Below the pieces are notes generated by a model. It had not been told where the DNA came from. It saw nothing but the letters and a program-made list of their open reading frames with translations, and searched no databases. From assembly GCA_934096805.1 (NCBI GenBank), contig CAKOMW010000001.1, positions 372,001 through 436,000 of the forward strand: a stretch of 64,000 nt of DNA. Direction: 5' to 3'. Position numbers and translations under genes: made by a program. The DNA comes from an uncultured Bacilli bacterium. GTDB taxonomy: Bacteria; Bacillota_I; Bacilli_A; RF39; UBA660. Below are positions 24,163 to 34,397 of this stretch, in pieces. The first letter of the stretch is position 1. Each line of letters opens with the position of its first letter.

Positions 24163-26763
24163 ATGAAAAATATAATAGAGAAGATATATGATTATTCTTT
24201 GGAAGAAATAATGGGAGAGCGTTTTGGGAGATATTCTAAATATATTATTCAAGATCGTGCTATTCCAGATGTTCGTGATGGGTTAAAGCCTGTACAAAGA
24301 AGAATCCTTTATGCAATGTATATTGGTAAAAATACATATGATAAACCATATAGAAAGAGTGCAAAGACTGTTGGGGATGTTATAGGTTCTTTCCATCCAC
24401 ATGGTGATAGTTCTATATATGATGCTATGGTTAGGATGTCTCAGGATTGGAAGATGAAAAATCCTTATATTGATATGCATGGTAATAATGGTTCAATTGA
24501 TGGTGATAGTCCGGCAGCATACCGTTATACTGAAGCTCGTCTTTCTAAAATATCTAATGAGCTTTTAAAGGATATTGATAAAAATACAGTGTTATTTGCT
24601 CCAAATTTTGATGATACTATTATGGAGCCTACTGTACTTCCAGCGAAGTTTCCTAATTTACTTGTTAATGGTACTACTGGTATAAGTGCTGGTTATGCTA
24701 CTAATATACCACCACATAATTTAGGTGAAGTAATTGATGCTACTATTAAGAGGATTGATAGTCCTAATTGCAGGGTTGAAACTTTACTTGATATAGTAAA
24801 GGGTCCTGATTTTCCTACTGGTGGTATTGTTTTTGATAAAAAGGGTATTTATAATGCCCTTACTACTGGTAAAGGCAAGGTAATTGTACGTTCTAAAGTA
24901 GTTGAGGAAAAAGAAAAGGGTAAACTTACATTGGTGGTAACGGAAATACCTTATGAAGTTTTAAAGACTAATATTGTTAGAAAAATAGATGAGATTAGAA
25001 TAGATAAAAAAATTGATGGTATTCTTGAGGTAAGGGATGAGTCTGATAAAGATGGTCTTAGGATTGCTATTGATATAAAGAAGGATGCTAATAAGGAGTT
25101 AATTCTTAATTATTTGTATAAGAATACTGATCTTCAGGCTTCTTATAATTATAATATGATTGCGATTGTTAAGAGAAGACCTAAACTTCTTTCTTTGATG
25201 GATATTCTTGATGCTTATATTGATCATTTAAGGAGTGTTATTCTTTCGAGGACTAGGTTTGATTTAGAGCATGCTAAAAAGAGGTATCATATTGTTGAAG
25301 GTCTAATTAAAGCTATTTCTATTTTAGATGAAGTTATTGCATGCATTCGTAAGAGTAAAAACAAAAGTGATGCTAAGGATAACTTGGTTAAAGAGTTTGG
25401 TTTTACTTTGGAACAAGCTGAGGCTATTGTAGTTTTACAACTTTATAGGCTTACTAATACGGATATTGCACTTCTTGAGGAAGAACTTGCTAATCTTAAG
25501 TTGATAATTGAGGGACTTACAAAGATTATTAATGAAGAAGATGCTTTAAAGGATGTTATGAAGAGTGAACTTAGAAAGATTAAGAAAGAGTATGATGTTG
25601 TTCGTAAGACTGAAATAGTGGATGAAGAGATTGAAATTAAGATTGATATGGAAGCGATGATACCTAAAGAGGATGTTGTTACTTTGATTACTAAGGATGG
25701 TTATGTTAAGAGGACTAGCAGGAGAGGTTATCTTGCTAATAGTGAGGATCCTCTTCTTAAAGAGAATGATTATGTTATTGGACTTTATGAACAAAATACA
25801 CTTGATACATTGCTTATATTTACTAATTTAGGTAATTATATATATTTGCCGGTTCATGAAATACCTGATATTAAGTGGAAACAACTTGGTAAGCATATAA
25901 GTAATATAGTAAAGGTTCAAGAGAATGAAGTTGTTATTGGTGCTATTCCTGTTAGTGATTTTAGTAAAGGTTTTGATGTTGTTTTGACTAGCAAGAATGG
26001 TATGATTAAAAAAACTAATTTGGAAGATTTTAAAGTTAGTCGTTATTCTAAGCCTATTTCTTGTATGAAACTTAAGGATGATGATGAAGTTGTTAGTGTG
26101 TTCTTATCTTTATATAATGATATTTTAGTGGCAACTGGTAAATGTTATAGTCTATGGTTTGATGTTAGTGAGGTGCCTTGTTCGGGAATTAAATCAAGTG
26201 GTGTTAAGGCTATTTCTCTTAAAGATGATTATGTTGTTTCTAGTGTTAATTTTAATAGGGATTTAGAGTATGTTTCAGTGTTTACTGATAAGGGAACAGC
26301 AAAAAGAGTTAAACTTAGTGAGTTTGAAAAGGGTAGTCGTGCAAGACGTGGTCTTATGATTCTTAGAGAGGTTAAGACTAATCCTTATCGTGTTGTTTCA
26401 GTGTTTGTGAATGATAAGTGTAATTTTGGAATTAAGTCTTCTTCTGGTATTTCATTTGTTAAGAGTACTGAGCTTAGTATTTGTGATAGGTATCAGACTG
26501 GTTCTTCAGTTTGCCGTGATCAAGTTCTTGATGTGTTTATGGTTAATGGTTTGAAAAAGAGAGATGATGAGAAGATCAGTGTCTCTAAAAACGATGAGAG
26601 TGAAGTTCTTGATGATATTGATTCTAATGTTACAAATGATGGAATTGAGGGTTTGAATGATATTAATTCTAAGAAGAAGTCTGATATCAATGAGTATGGT
26701 CATCAAATGTCTTTGCTTGAGATAGATGATGAATTAAAAAGAATTGATGATATTATTAACTAA
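24163..26763 (+). CDS. parC: DNA topoisomerase IV subunit A
   Basis: 866 residues. Cleaves and rejoins DNA to decatenate sister chromosomes. The family opening ([21 protein letters not shown]) is followed by the quinolone-resistance segment [12 protein letters not shown] with Ser83 and Asp87, the active-site tyrosine Tyr122 in [10 protein letters not shown], then a coiled-coil tower and the C-terminal beta-propeller. The last ~70 residues are acidic and variable. The lack of the GyrA box (QRRGGKG) in the propeller favours ParC over GyrA. parE, usually just upstream, is not here; the position is taken by the Bro-N gene. Confidence 0.9.
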   Translation: MKNIIEKIYDYSLEEIMGERFGRYSKYIIQDRAIPDVRDGLKPVQRRILYAMYIGKNTYDKPYRKSAKTVGDVIGSFHPHGDSSIYDAMVRMSQDWKMKNPYIDMHGNNGSIDGDSPAAYRYTEARLSKISNELLKDIDKNTVLFAPNFDDTIMEPTVLPAKFPNLLVNGTTGISAGYATNIPPHNLGEVIDATIKRIDSPNCRVETLLDIVKGPDFPTGGIVFDKKGIYNALTTGKGKVIVRSKVVEEKEKGKLTLVVTEIPYEVLKTNIVRKIDEIRIDKKIDGILEVRDESDKDGLRIAIDIKKDANKELILNYLYKNTDLQASYNYNMIAIVKRRPKLLSLMDILDAYIDHLRSVILSRTRFDLEHAKKRYHIVEGLIKAISILDEVIACIRKSKNKSDAKDNLVKEFGFTLEQAEAIVVLQLYRLTNTDIALLEEELANLKLIIEGLTKIINEEDALKDVMKSELRKIKKEYDVVRKTEIVDEEIEIKIDMEAMIPKEDVVTLITKDGYVKRTSRRGYLANSEDPLLKENDYVIGLYEQNTLDTLLIFTNLGNYIYLPVHEIPDIKWKQLGKHISNIVKVQENEVVIGAIPVSDFSKGFDVVLTSKNGMIKKTNLEDFKVSRYSKPISCMKLKDDDEVVSVFLSLYNDILVATGKCYSLWFDVSEVPCSGIKSSGVKAISLKDDYVVSSVNFNRDLEYVSVFTDKGTAKRVKLSEFEKGSRARRGLMILREVKTNPYRVVSVFVNDKCNFGIKSSSGISFVKSTELSICDRYQTGSSVCRDQVLDVFMVNGLKKRDDEKISVSKNDESEVLDDIDSNVTNDGIEGLNDINSKKKSDINEYGHQMSLLEIDDELKRIDDIIN

Positions 26764-26963
26764 TGTAAAGTTTTGTAAAAATGTGTAAAGCTTAAAAAAT
26801 ATACTAATTTTAATATTTTGTTTTATAAAGGGATGTCAATTTTTAAAATTGTCTAGGGCAATTTTGGGGATTGGTGTCTTTTTTCTTTGTGAAATGTTAA
26901 TAATGGCGATTTTACTTGTGTTTTTTAATAGGTTATATTTTGGATGAAGGGAGGTGATGGATT
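26764..26963. other. Intergenic region, no gene seen
   Basis: Contains three closely spaced TGTAAA/GTAAAG units at 26764-26791 and an AT-only inverted repeat around TCAATTTTTAAAATTGTC. No tRNA, riboswitch or open frame with a ribosome-binding site was found. Confidence 0.4.
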
Positions 26964-27845
26964 TTGGGTATATTTCCATCAAGGCAATGTGTTCTTAGTG
27001 TTTCTGCAATAAGGGATCTTTCTTATACTTGTGATAGAAGAAGGGATGGCTATAAGATTCCAATTGTTTCTTCTTTGATGTTTAATGCAATGTTTAATAA
27101 TGTTTCTAGAAAGAATTATATTTGTTATTTTATGGCTAGTCTTTTTAATGTTTCTTATGAAGAAATCTTTGATAGTATTTGTTTTGTTAAAGATAGGATT
27201 AGTTTTTATTGTTATGATAGGGATTCTTTGGTTGATTATATTTGTAAAATTAATGGTGAAGTTATTGGGATTCGTATTTGTGTTTGTGAAAGTTCATTTG
27301 ATATGAAACGTTTTGTTCAATCTGGAGTGGATATGTCTGTTTTGACAGAAAGACCTTATGATAGAATATTTCAAATTAGTATTAATAATTATACTTTTTC
27401 TGGTAATGCTAGTAGTCTTCATTGTAGTTATTTTGGAAATGATAAGTGTTTTACTTATTCTATTTATTTACCTTTTATCAGGAGAAAGTGTTATAACTAT
27501 GAAGAACTTGAGGATTTTGAAAAAGCTATGTTGGTTTTTAATGAAACTAGTTCTTTGATTCTTGATAGGGTTTGTGATAGGGAAATCTTTAAGGAGTATG
27601 TTTCTTGTGCTATAGATGTTAGTAAGAATGAAATTTCTAGTTTGTATGATGATATTGTTTATCTTAATGAACAGCATTTGTATTATCTTAAGGAAGCTAG
27701 GGATGTTTTTTATGAGGATGGTGTTAAAGATGGTTCTTATGAAATGGCAAAGAATATTGCTAGTAGTTTGTTTTCTAGTGGTGTTGATGAGTTGACGGTT
27801 TCTAAGTGTACGGGAATTTCTTTTGATGATATTTTAGATGATTAA
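26964..27845 (+). CDS. Rpn/PD-(D/E)XK nuclease-like protein, probably degenerate
   Basis: 293 residues from TTG 26964 (GGGAGGTGAT nine bases before). The overall plan is that of the Rpn/PDDEXK family: an N-terminal part about a short-lived house sequence (SSLMFNAMFNNVSRKNYICYFMASLF), a core strand after NGEVIGIRIC, and a C-terminal GVKDGSYEMAKNIASSLF...GVDELTVSKCTGIS tail typical of these proteins. The usual acidic E-x-Q in the core is replaced by IRIC, so nuclease activity is doubtful. Family call is by pattern, not alignment. It sits alone with its own terminator. Confidence 0.6.
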   Translation: MGIFPSRQCVLSVSAIRDLSYTCDRRRDGYKIPIVSSLMFNAMFNNVSRKNYICYFMASLFNVSYEEIFDSICFVKDRISFYCYDRDSLVDYICKINGEVIGIRICVCESSFDMKRFVQSGVDMSVLTERPYDRIFQISINNYTFSGNASSLHCSYFGNDKCFTYSIYLPFIRRKCYNYEELEDFEKAMLVFNETSSLILDRVCDREIFKEYVSCAIDVSKNEISSLYDDIVYLNEQHLYYLKEARDVFYEDGVKDGSYEMAKNIASSLFSSGVDELTVSKCTGISFDDILDD

Positions 27846-27896
27846 AAAAACAGTGTGTATTTTTTGATGGTTTCATCTTTAATACATACTGTTTTA
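27846..27896. terminator. Bidirectional terminator
   Basis: Stem AACAGTGTGTATT/AATACATACTGTT with a long loop, between converging genes. Confidence 0.8.
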
Positions 27897-28802
27897 AATT
27901 ATTTTTGTTTTTAGGATTCTTGAGGTGTTGGAAAAGTTTAATTTCGCTACGTTTGTTAGGACTTCTTTTCCATATTTTTCTACTAGTTCTTGTCCTATTT
28001 CATCTACTTTTGTTCCTGCTCCTTTAGGAATTGGTAAATGATATTTGTCACATATTTTATCGAATTCTTCTAGAAAAATGTATCTACTTATGATTGATGA
28101 GCATGCTACAGCAAGATTTTTATCTTCGGCTTTTGTCATAAAAGTAATGCCTTTTAGAATGTTTGGTAGTTCTTTTATGTATTCGTAGTATCTTTTTTCT
28201 TTAGTGAATTCATCGATTATTATGTAGTCTATTTCATCATTTATTTCGTTTTTTAGAGAGCTTAAAGCATTGTTATGCATAATTGCTTTTATTTTATTCA
28301 TATTTGTGTCTTTGCTGTGTCTTTCGTTATATTCAGTGTTTTTTAGAATTAGACTTTTATATTTTATTTTTTTTATTATTTTGGGTGCTATTTTTCTTAT
28401 TTGGTCGTCGGTTAGTTTTTTGGAGTCAGCAACTTTTAATTCTTTTAGATAAGGGATATCTTTTTTGTTTACGTATGATGCTGTTACAACGATTGGTCCA
28501 AAGTAATCTCCAGTTCCTACTTCATCGGAACCGATGGAGGAGCAGGTCATATATTTGTCGTATTGTTCGCTGTTTTCATTTTTATCTTTATTTGTTTCGG
28601 TTAGTTCGGTCCACATGTTGGCGTCTATATCAGCGCTTGTTCCTTGGAACATTACTTTACCGGAATTATACATTGTTATGATGGTGTCCATTTCTTGGGC
28701 TTGGAAGATGGCATATGGTGGTGTTTTCTCTCTTAGTTTATCTTTGTAGTATTCTATCATTTTTTGTTTTGTTTCTTCGTTTACTTTTATTACAACGTTC
28801 AT
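27894..28802 (-). CDS. rnhC: Ribonuclease HIII
   Basis: 302 residues. Removes RNA from RNA-DNA hybrids. An N-terminal TBP-like substrate-binding domain of about 85 residues, typical of RNase HIII rather than HII, precedes the catalytic domain. That domain has GSDEVGTGDYFGP (acidic pair), the central acidic YIIIDEF strand and EDKNLAVACSSIISRY. GGTGAT precedes the ATG. Normal length. Confidence 0.93.
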   Translation of the reverse strand: MNVVIKVNEETKQKMIEYYKDKLREKTPPYAIFQAQEMDTIITMYNSGKVMFQGTSADIDANMWTELTETNKDKNENSEQYDKYMTCSSIGSDEVGTGDYFGPIVVTASYVNKKDIPYLKELKVADSKKLTDDQIRKIAPKIIKKIKYKSLILKNTEYNERHSKDTNMNKIKAIMHNNALSSLKNEINDEIDYIIIDEFTKEKRYYEYIKELPNILKGITFMTKAEDKNLAVACSSIISRYIFLEEFDKICDKYHLPIPKGAGTKVDEIGQELVEKYGKEVLTNVAKLNFSNTSRILKTKII

Positions 28803-28933
28803 TTATATCACCAAATTAATTGTACTAAAAAGTGATATTTTTGTAAAGAAGTTTTGCTTTGTTGTTTTAGAAATGATATTATTGATATAGGTATATTTTT
28901 AAATATTATGTATAATTTTGAAGGGAGCTTTTT

Positions 28934-29647
28934 ATGAGTAAGAGAAAAAAGAAGAGTGGTAGTCCTTTTTTAGTGGCTATTATGTTAACTATTTGTATTT
29001 TTGTTTTTTATTATTATGATGATGTTTCTTCATTCTTGGGATTTAATGATGAAGTGGTGTCTTATAGTCTTGATAGTATTCCGGATTATAATGGTAAGGC
29101 TTATGTTTATATTAATAATAATGTTCCTGATTTTTCTTCTTTTCCTTCGTCTTCTTTTCAATTTTATAGTAATTTAGATGCTCTTGGTAGGAGTGGTTAT
29201 GCTTATGCTAATATTGGAAGGGATTTGATGCCTACAGAGAAGAGGGGTAAAATTGGAATGATTAAGCCTAGTGGTTGGCATACGGTTAAGTATGATATTG
29301 TTGATGGTAAGTATTTATATAATAGATGTCATTTGATTGGATATCAACTTACGGGGCAAAATGCGAATGAAAAGAATTTGATTACTTGTACAAGGCAGAT
29401 GAATGTTGGAGCAATGTTGGAGTTTGAAAATAAGGTTGCTTCTTATATAAAGGAAACTTCGAATAATGTGCTTTATAGAGTTACACCGGTATATGATGGT
29501 GATAACTTACTTGCTAGTGGAGTTGTTATGGAAGGGTATTCTCCTTCTGATAAGGGTGCAGGTATTAAGTTTAATGTGTTTGTTTATAATGTTCAGGATG
29601 GTATAGATATAGATTACAAAACTGGAGATAGTAAACTTAAGAATTAG
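28934..29647 (+). CDS. EndA-like DNA/RNA non-specific endonuclease, membrane-anchored
   Basis: 237 residues: one TM helix at about 12-30, then a beta-beta-alpha-metal nuclease domain. The active-site region reads YNRCHLIGYQLTGQNANEKNL, the competence-nuclease (EndA) variant of the DRGH motif, with the catalytic His and Asn-rich metal site present. EndA cuts incoming DNA at the surface in competent streptococci; here an external DNA-degrading role is inferred. No competence genes are nearby. It is followed by an unknown gene 16 bp on. Confidence 0.85.
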   Translation: MSKRKKKSGSPFLVAIMLTICIFVFYYYDDVSSFLGFNDEVVSYSLDSIPDYNGKAYVYINNNVPDFSSFPSSSFQFYSNLDALGRSGYAYANIGRDLMPTEKRGKIGMIKPSGWHTVKYDIVDGKYLYNRCHLIGYQLTGQNANEKNLITCTRQMNVGAMLEFENKVASYIKETSNNVLYRVTPVYDGDNLLASGVVMEGYSPSDKGAGIKFNVFVYNVQDGIDIDYKTGDSKLKN

Positions 29648-29663
29648 TTTTTAGGAGGATTTT

Positions 29664-30176
29664 ATGGAAACTGATATAAAAGCATATGATTTGTTTTGGG
29701 ATTTGTATAAGAAGAATGATTCTTTTAGAAGTGTTGTTGATTCTGGTATGTCAAGTAACATGGTTAATTTTTTTGATGATGATTTGTGGGATAAGATTAA
29801 GTCACAGAATTTTATTTCTTATGATGATAGAATGAAAGAGTTTGTTGATATGTTTCTCTTAGGGTATAATATTGGTAATTGTGTTGGTGCTTCTAGACAA
29901 CTTAGTTATTCGTTTAATGATGTTGATATAGTTTCAGGGGTGTTGCCTATTATCAAAGGAACTTTAAATGCAGAAAAAGAGGGAGGTCATTGTTGGCTTG
30001 AGAATGATTGTTTTATAATTGATACTTCTTTGATGCTTGTTATTGATAAATCACTTCGTGATGATTTTGGTTATATTGAGGAGAATAGGATTACTAAGGA
30101 AAGTCTTAGAAGATCTCAGGTTTATCAAGCTAGAAAAGATTTTGTTAATGATAATGAACTTCGTAGAAAAAAATAA
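29664..30176 (+). CDS. Unknown protein with Cys-His-Asp pattern
   Basis: 170 residues, no signal peptide. The middle has NCVGASRQLSYSF, then GGHCWLENDCFIIDTSLM. The order Cys, then His, then Asp at such spacing resembles transglutaminase/papain-like folds. This is only a pattern match. AGGAGG precedes the ATG; the gene shares a terminator with gmk and follows the nuclease closely. Confidence 0.7.
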   Translation: METDIKAYDLFWDLYKKNDSFRSVVDSGMSSNMVNFFDDDLWDKIKSQNFISYDDRMKEFVDMFLLGYNIGNCVGASRQLSYSFNDVDIVSGVLPIIKGTLNAEKEGGHCWLENDCFIIDTSLMLVIDKSLRDDFGYIEENRITKESLRRSQVYQARKDFVNDNELRRKK

Positions 30177-30214
30177 AAGAACTATTACTATTTGGTTTTA
30201 TTTAGTTCTTTTTC
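30170..30214. terminator. Bidirectional terminator
   Basis: Stem AAAAGAACTA/TAGTTCTTTT with an 18-base loop between converging genes. Confidence 0.8.
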
Positions 30215-30763
30215 TATTATTTGTTTTATTTCTTTTATAGCAATTTCTAAGTTGTTATTTGTTATGATGTAGTCGTATTCATTTTTGAATGAAATCTCGT
30301 ATTCTGCTTTGTTTATTCTTTCTTCGATTACTTTAGCATTATCAGTTTGTCTTTGTAGTAGTCTTTTTTTTAATTCTTGGATATCTGGAGGACAAATAAA
30401 GATTAGGATTGTTTCGTTGTATTCATTTTGAATGTTAAGGGCTCCTTTGACGTCTATTTCTAGAATTATATTTGTTCCTTGGTTTAGTTTTTCAATTACT
30501 TTGTTTTTTGGTGTTCCATAAAAGATGCCTTTGTAGACTTCAGCATATTCTAAGAAATTGTTTTCTTTTATATTTTTTATGAATTCTTCTTTAGTTACGA
30601 AGTAGTAGTCTATTTTGTTTTTTTCATTTTCTCTTTTTTTTCTGGTGGTCATTGATATTGAGTACCAAAAGTTTTCATATGTTTTTAATATTTCGTTTCT
30701 TATTGTGGTTTTTCCGACTCCGGATGGTCCGGATATAACGAATAGTTTTCCTTTGTTTTTCAT
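30188..30763 (-). CDS. gmk: Guanylate kinase
   Basis: 191 residues. Phosphorylates GMP to GDP with ATP. P-loop GPSGVGKT at 12-19, the GMP-binding SISMTTRKKRENE and YYFVTKEEF, and the LEIDVKGALNI segment are all present; length is normal. The usual partner rpoZ is not adjacent. It is divergent from smc. Confidence 0.95.
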   Translation of the reverse strand: MKNKGKLFVISGPSGVGKTTIRNEILKTYENFWYSISMTTRKKRENEKNKIDYYFVTKEEFIKNIKENNFLEYAEVYKGIFYGTPKNKVIEKLNQGTNIILEIDVKGALNIQNEYNETILIFICPPDIQELKKRLLQRQTDNAKVIEERINKAEYEISFKNEYDYIITNNNLEIAIKEIKQIIEKELNKTK

Positions 30764-30908
30764 ATTTAGTATCGTTCCTTTCTGAATTTAATTTTTTTTA
30801 TTTCTTTTTTGATAATTATAAAGCTATTTTAATAAAAAGAAAAGTAAATCTTTGTATTTTTTGTTATTTTTGGTATAATGGTTATTGATAGAAGATAGAG
30901 GTGTTGTT

Positions 30909-33845
30909 ATGTACTTAAAGGAAATTAAAATCTCAGGTTTTAAATCTTTTGCAGATAAAATAAATCTTAGTTTGGATGATAATATTACTTGTGTTGTAGG
31001 ACCAAATGGTAGTGGTAAGAGTAATATTGTTGATGCTGTAAGATGGGTTTTAGGGGAGCAGTCTATAAAGTCTCTTCGTGGTAGTAGTAATATGACTGAT
31101 GTTATATTTTCTGGTTCTAAGACAAGAAAGCCTCTTAATTTAGCATCGGTTTCTTTGGTGTTTGATAATAGTGATTCTTATATAAAGGTTCCTTATTCTG
31201 AAATTTCTGTTATACGTAAGGTTTATAGAAGTGGAGAAAATGAGTATTATATAAATAATGAAAAGTGTCGTTTAAAAGATATTAATGATTTATTCCTTGA
31301 TAGTGGAATGGGTAAGTATGCTTTTAATATTATATCTCAGGGTGAAGTTGGTAAAATACTTAGTGATTCTCCAATTGATAGACGTTTTATTATTGAAGAG
31401 GCTGCGGGTGTTTTGAAGTATAAAAAAAGAAAAGAAGAAGCTCTTAGAAAGCTTGATAAGACTAATGATAATTTAATTAGAATTAGAGATATTATTGGTG
31501 AGCTTGAGGTACAGCTTGAACCTTTGAAGATACAAAGTGAAGAAGCTAGTAAGTTTTTAGAAGTAAAGGAAAAGTTAGAGAATGTAGAAATTGCTCTTAT
31601 TGCTAATGATTTAGAGGAGCTTAATAATTCTTATAAGGATACGCTTTTTGATATTGAAAGGATTCAGAATGAAATAGTTTCTAAGAATACGGATATTTCT
31701 AAATGGGATGTTAGTATTTCTAATAGTAAAGAGCTTCTTGATAAGTATAATGTTTCTTTTGTTGATTTAAATAATAAGTTATTTTCTTTGGTTAAGGAAG
31801 AGGAAAGACTTAATGGAGAAAAGAATATTATTCGTGAACGTAGTAAGTATGATAGTGAAGATTCTAAGGTTCATGAAAATATTGCTAATTTAAAGGAGGA
31901 AAAGTTACAGCTTAATAATAGGCTTCTTTCGGTTAAGACTGATATTGGTATTTTGGATAAGAATTTGGAAGAACTTAATGATTTTATTTCTTCGATTAAT
32001 GAAAAAATAAGGGTTGCTAGCTTAAAAAGAAATGATTTAGAAAAGGATGTTTATCTTAAGAATAAGAGGGTTAATGAAATTTCTTATAGAATTAATTCTT
32101 TGAATGATTATATCGAGCAGGGAGGTAATATTTCTTCGAATGCTAAGAGAGTTTTGTCTAATCCAAAGCTTAAGGGTGTTCATAATGTTATTTCAAAACT
32201 TATTTCTATAGATGATAAGTATGGTCTTAGTTTAGAGGTTGCTCTTGGTGGAGCAAAGGATTATGTGGTTGTTGATAATCCAGGGGTTGCTAAGAGTGCG
32301 ATTAATTATTTAAAGGATAATAATTTGGGTAGGGTTACTTTTTATCCTCTTGATGTAATAAAAGCAAGACATGTTGATAAGGATGTTCTTGATTTACTAA
32401 GTAAAGAGAATGGTTTTATAGGAGTATTGGCAGATTTTGTTACTTATGATGATTTATATAGAAATGTTATTTATAATCAATTAGGTAATGTTTTGTTGGC
32501 TACTGATATCGATAGTGCTAATGCAATAAGTAAAAAGATTAACAATAGATATAGAATTGTTACTTTAACTGGTGAAGTTATTAATGTTGGTGGTTCAATT
32601 ACTGGAGGTAAGGTTAATAGTAAGTCAGTTATTTCTTATAGACATGATTTACAGAGTCTTACTTTTGAGAAAGAGAAACTTTTAAAGGAAATTGATCTTG
32701 TTAATGATTCAATTAAGGGTCTTTTGGATGATGAGAAAAGTAATCAGGTTTTGATTATTGAAAAGGAAAAGGAAAAGATTCTTCTTAAGGAAGAGAAGGA
32801 TAGTAAGCTTAATTCTTTTGCTTTGTATAAGAAAAAGTATGAAGGTATTAGTCTTGAACTTAGTAACTTAGAGGATTTATCTAGTGCAGGTTTGCATGAA
32901 TTAGAGGATAAGATTATTAACAAGTATTATGATGTTTTAAAGGAAAAGGAAGAGTTAGAAAAACAAATTTCTTTGTCTAATCAAAAGATTGATGCTTTAA
33001 AGAATGAGATTAGTGAGGCTGAAGCTTCTTATAGGCTTGATAGTCAAGGTGTTAGGTCTTTGGAAAGCGATTTAAAGAGTTTAGAGATTAAGAATTCTAA
33101 GATTAGTGTTAAGATGGATAATATGCTTAATATTCTTAGTGATAATTATGCAATTACTTTTGAAAAGGCTAGAAGTAATTATGTTCTTGATATTTCTGTT
33201 GATGTTGCAAGGCGTCAAGTTAATGAACTTAAGAGTACTTTAAAGGGTATTGGAACAGTTAATCTTGGTGCGATTGAAGAGTATGATAGACTTTCTACAA
33301 GGCATGATTTTTTGAGTAAACAGACTGTTGATTTGGAGGAGGCTGCTTCGGCGCTTCTTAAAATAATTGATGAACTTGATTATGTTATGAAAGATGAATT
33401 TATTAAAACTTTTAAACAGATTCAAGTTGAGTTTAATAGTGTTTTCAAGGAACTTTTTGGAGGAGGAGAAGCAAGGCTAGAGCTTACTGATAAGAGTAAT
33501 GTTTTAGAGACTGGTATTGATATAATGGTTACTCCTCCGGGAAAGAAACTTTCTACTATTTCGCTTTTGTCTGGTGGAGAAAAAACACTTACAGCGATTA
33601 GTTTACTTTTTGCAGTTTTGAATATTAAAAAAATACCTTTTTGTATTTTTGATGAAATTGAGGCTGCTCTTGATGAGGCGAATGTTGCAAGGATTGGACA
33701 GTATTTTAAGAAGTATGTTGGTAAGACACAACTTATTATAATTACACATAAGAAGAAAACTATGGAGTATGCTGATATACTTTATGGTATTACGATGCAA
33801 GAATCTGGAGTTTCTAAACTTGTTAGTGTTAAGTTGGTTGATTAG
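30909..33845 (+). CDS. smc: Chromosome segregation ATPase SMC, short form
   Basis: 978 residues, against about 1180 in B. subtilis. N-terminal head with GFKSFADK, Walker A GPNGSGKSN and Q-loop; coiled coils broken by a hinge near residues 420-560 (GVHNVISKLI...GRVTFYPLDVI...VGGSITGGK); C-terminal head with LLSGGEKTLTA and Walker B FCIFDEIEAALDEAN. All functional motifs are present, so the missing ~200 residues come from shorter coiled-coil arms. ATG 30909 follows AGAGGTG. scpA/scpB are not in the window. Confidence 0.94.
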   Translation: MYLKEIKISGFKSFADKINLSLDDNITCVVGPNGSGKSNIVDAVRWVLGEQSIKSLRGSSNMTDVIFSGSKTRKPLNLASVSLVFDNSDSYIKVPYSEISVIRKVYRSGENEYYINNEKCRLKDINDLFLDSGMGKYAFNIISQGEVGKILSDSPIDRRFIIEEAAGVLKYKKRKEEALRKLDKTNDNLIRIRDIIGELEVQLEPLKIQSEEASKFLEVKEKLENVEIALIANDLEELNNSYKDTLFDIERIQNEIVSKNTDISKWDVSISNSKELLDKYNVSFVDLNNKLFSLVKEEERLNGEKNIIRERSKYDSEDSKVHENIANLKEEKLQLNNRLLSVKTDIGILDKNLEELNDFISSINEKIRVASLKRNDLEKDVYLKNKRVNEISYRINSLNDYIEQGGNISSNAKRVLSNPKLKGVHNVISKLISIDDKYGLSLEVALGGAKDYVVVDNPGVAKSAINYLKDNNLGRVTFYPLDVIKARHVDKDVLDLLSKENGFIGVLADFVTYDDLYRNVIYNQLGNVLLATDIDSANAISKKINNRYRIVTLTGEVINVGGSITGGKVNSKSVISYRHDLQSLTFEKEKLLKEIDLVNDSIKGLLDDEKSNQVLIIEKEKEKILLKEEKDSKLNSFALYKKKYEGISLELSNLEDLSSAGLHELEDKIINKYYDVLKEKEELEKQISLSNQKIDALKNEISEAEASYRLDSQGVRSLESDLKSLEIKNSKISVKMDNMLNILSDNYAITFEKARSNYVLDISVDVARRQVNELKSTLKGIGTVNLGAIEEYDRLSTRHDFLSKQTVDLEEAASALLKIIDELDYVMKDEFIKTFKQIQVEFNSVFKELFGGGEARLELTDKSNVLETGIDIMVTPPGKKLSTISLLSGGEKTLTAISLLFAVLNIKKIPFCIFDEIEAALDEANVARIGQYFKKYVGKTQLIIITHKKKTMEYADILYGITMQESGVSKLVSVKLVD

Positions 33846-33932
33846 AATGATTAATTTCATTCTTTTTTTATGTTCTTCTTTATTCGACATTTATTTCATT
33901 TTTTATTTTGTAGAATAGATGTGGTGATAGTA

Positions 33933-34397
33933 ATGAGAGGAAAATTTTTAATACCAATTGTTTTTTCAATTGTAATAGGGTTCTTTTTTGGGAGGGTGTT
34001 TTTTAATTCATATGATGATTCTTTAGTTACGGCTTCTTCTTATGGGGAAAAGGTTTATTTTATACAAAAAGGTGTTTATTCTTCTTTGGATGATTTAAAG
34101 AAAAATAATTCTGATTATAAGAGTTTTCTGTATCTTAAAGAGTCTGATGGGTATCATTTGTATATTGGAATAACAAAAAATGAAAATATTGCTAAAAAAA
34201 TTAAGGAATTTTATGAAAAATCTAATATTAATATATATGTAAGTGAAAAATATATTAATAATACGAGTTTTATATCAACTCTTTCAGAATATGATAAGTT
34301 GATTGATGTAGCTTCTCTTAATAGTTTTGTTGACTTACAAAAAATTGTTATATCAAATTATAAGGAGATGGTACTTAATGGGGAGGAATCTAATTAA
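33933..34397 (+). CDS. Membrane-anchored protein, possibly SPOR-like
   Basis: 154 residues: one TM helix at about 7-24, then an external domain with EKVYFIQKGVYSSLDDLKK...YKSFLYLKESDGYHLYIGITKNENIAKKI. The two-strand-plus-helix repeats and the Q-x-G-x-Y opening look like a SPOR peptidoglycan-binding fold; this is an inference by eye. ATG 33933 follows GGTGAT. It overlaps radC by 20 bp. Confidence 0.65.
   Translation: MRGKFLIPIVFSIVIGFFFGRVFFNSYDDSLVTASSYGEKVYFIQKGVYSSLDDLKKNNSDYKSFLYLKESDGYHLYIGITKNENIAKKIKEFYEKSNINIYVSEKYINNTSFISTLSEYDKLIDVASLNSFVDLQKIVISNYKEMVLNGEESN

Noticed and set aside
24163..26763. gyrA instead of parC
   Set aside because: No GyrA box in the propeller domain and no gyrB next to it; parE is also missing, so the call keeps some doubt.
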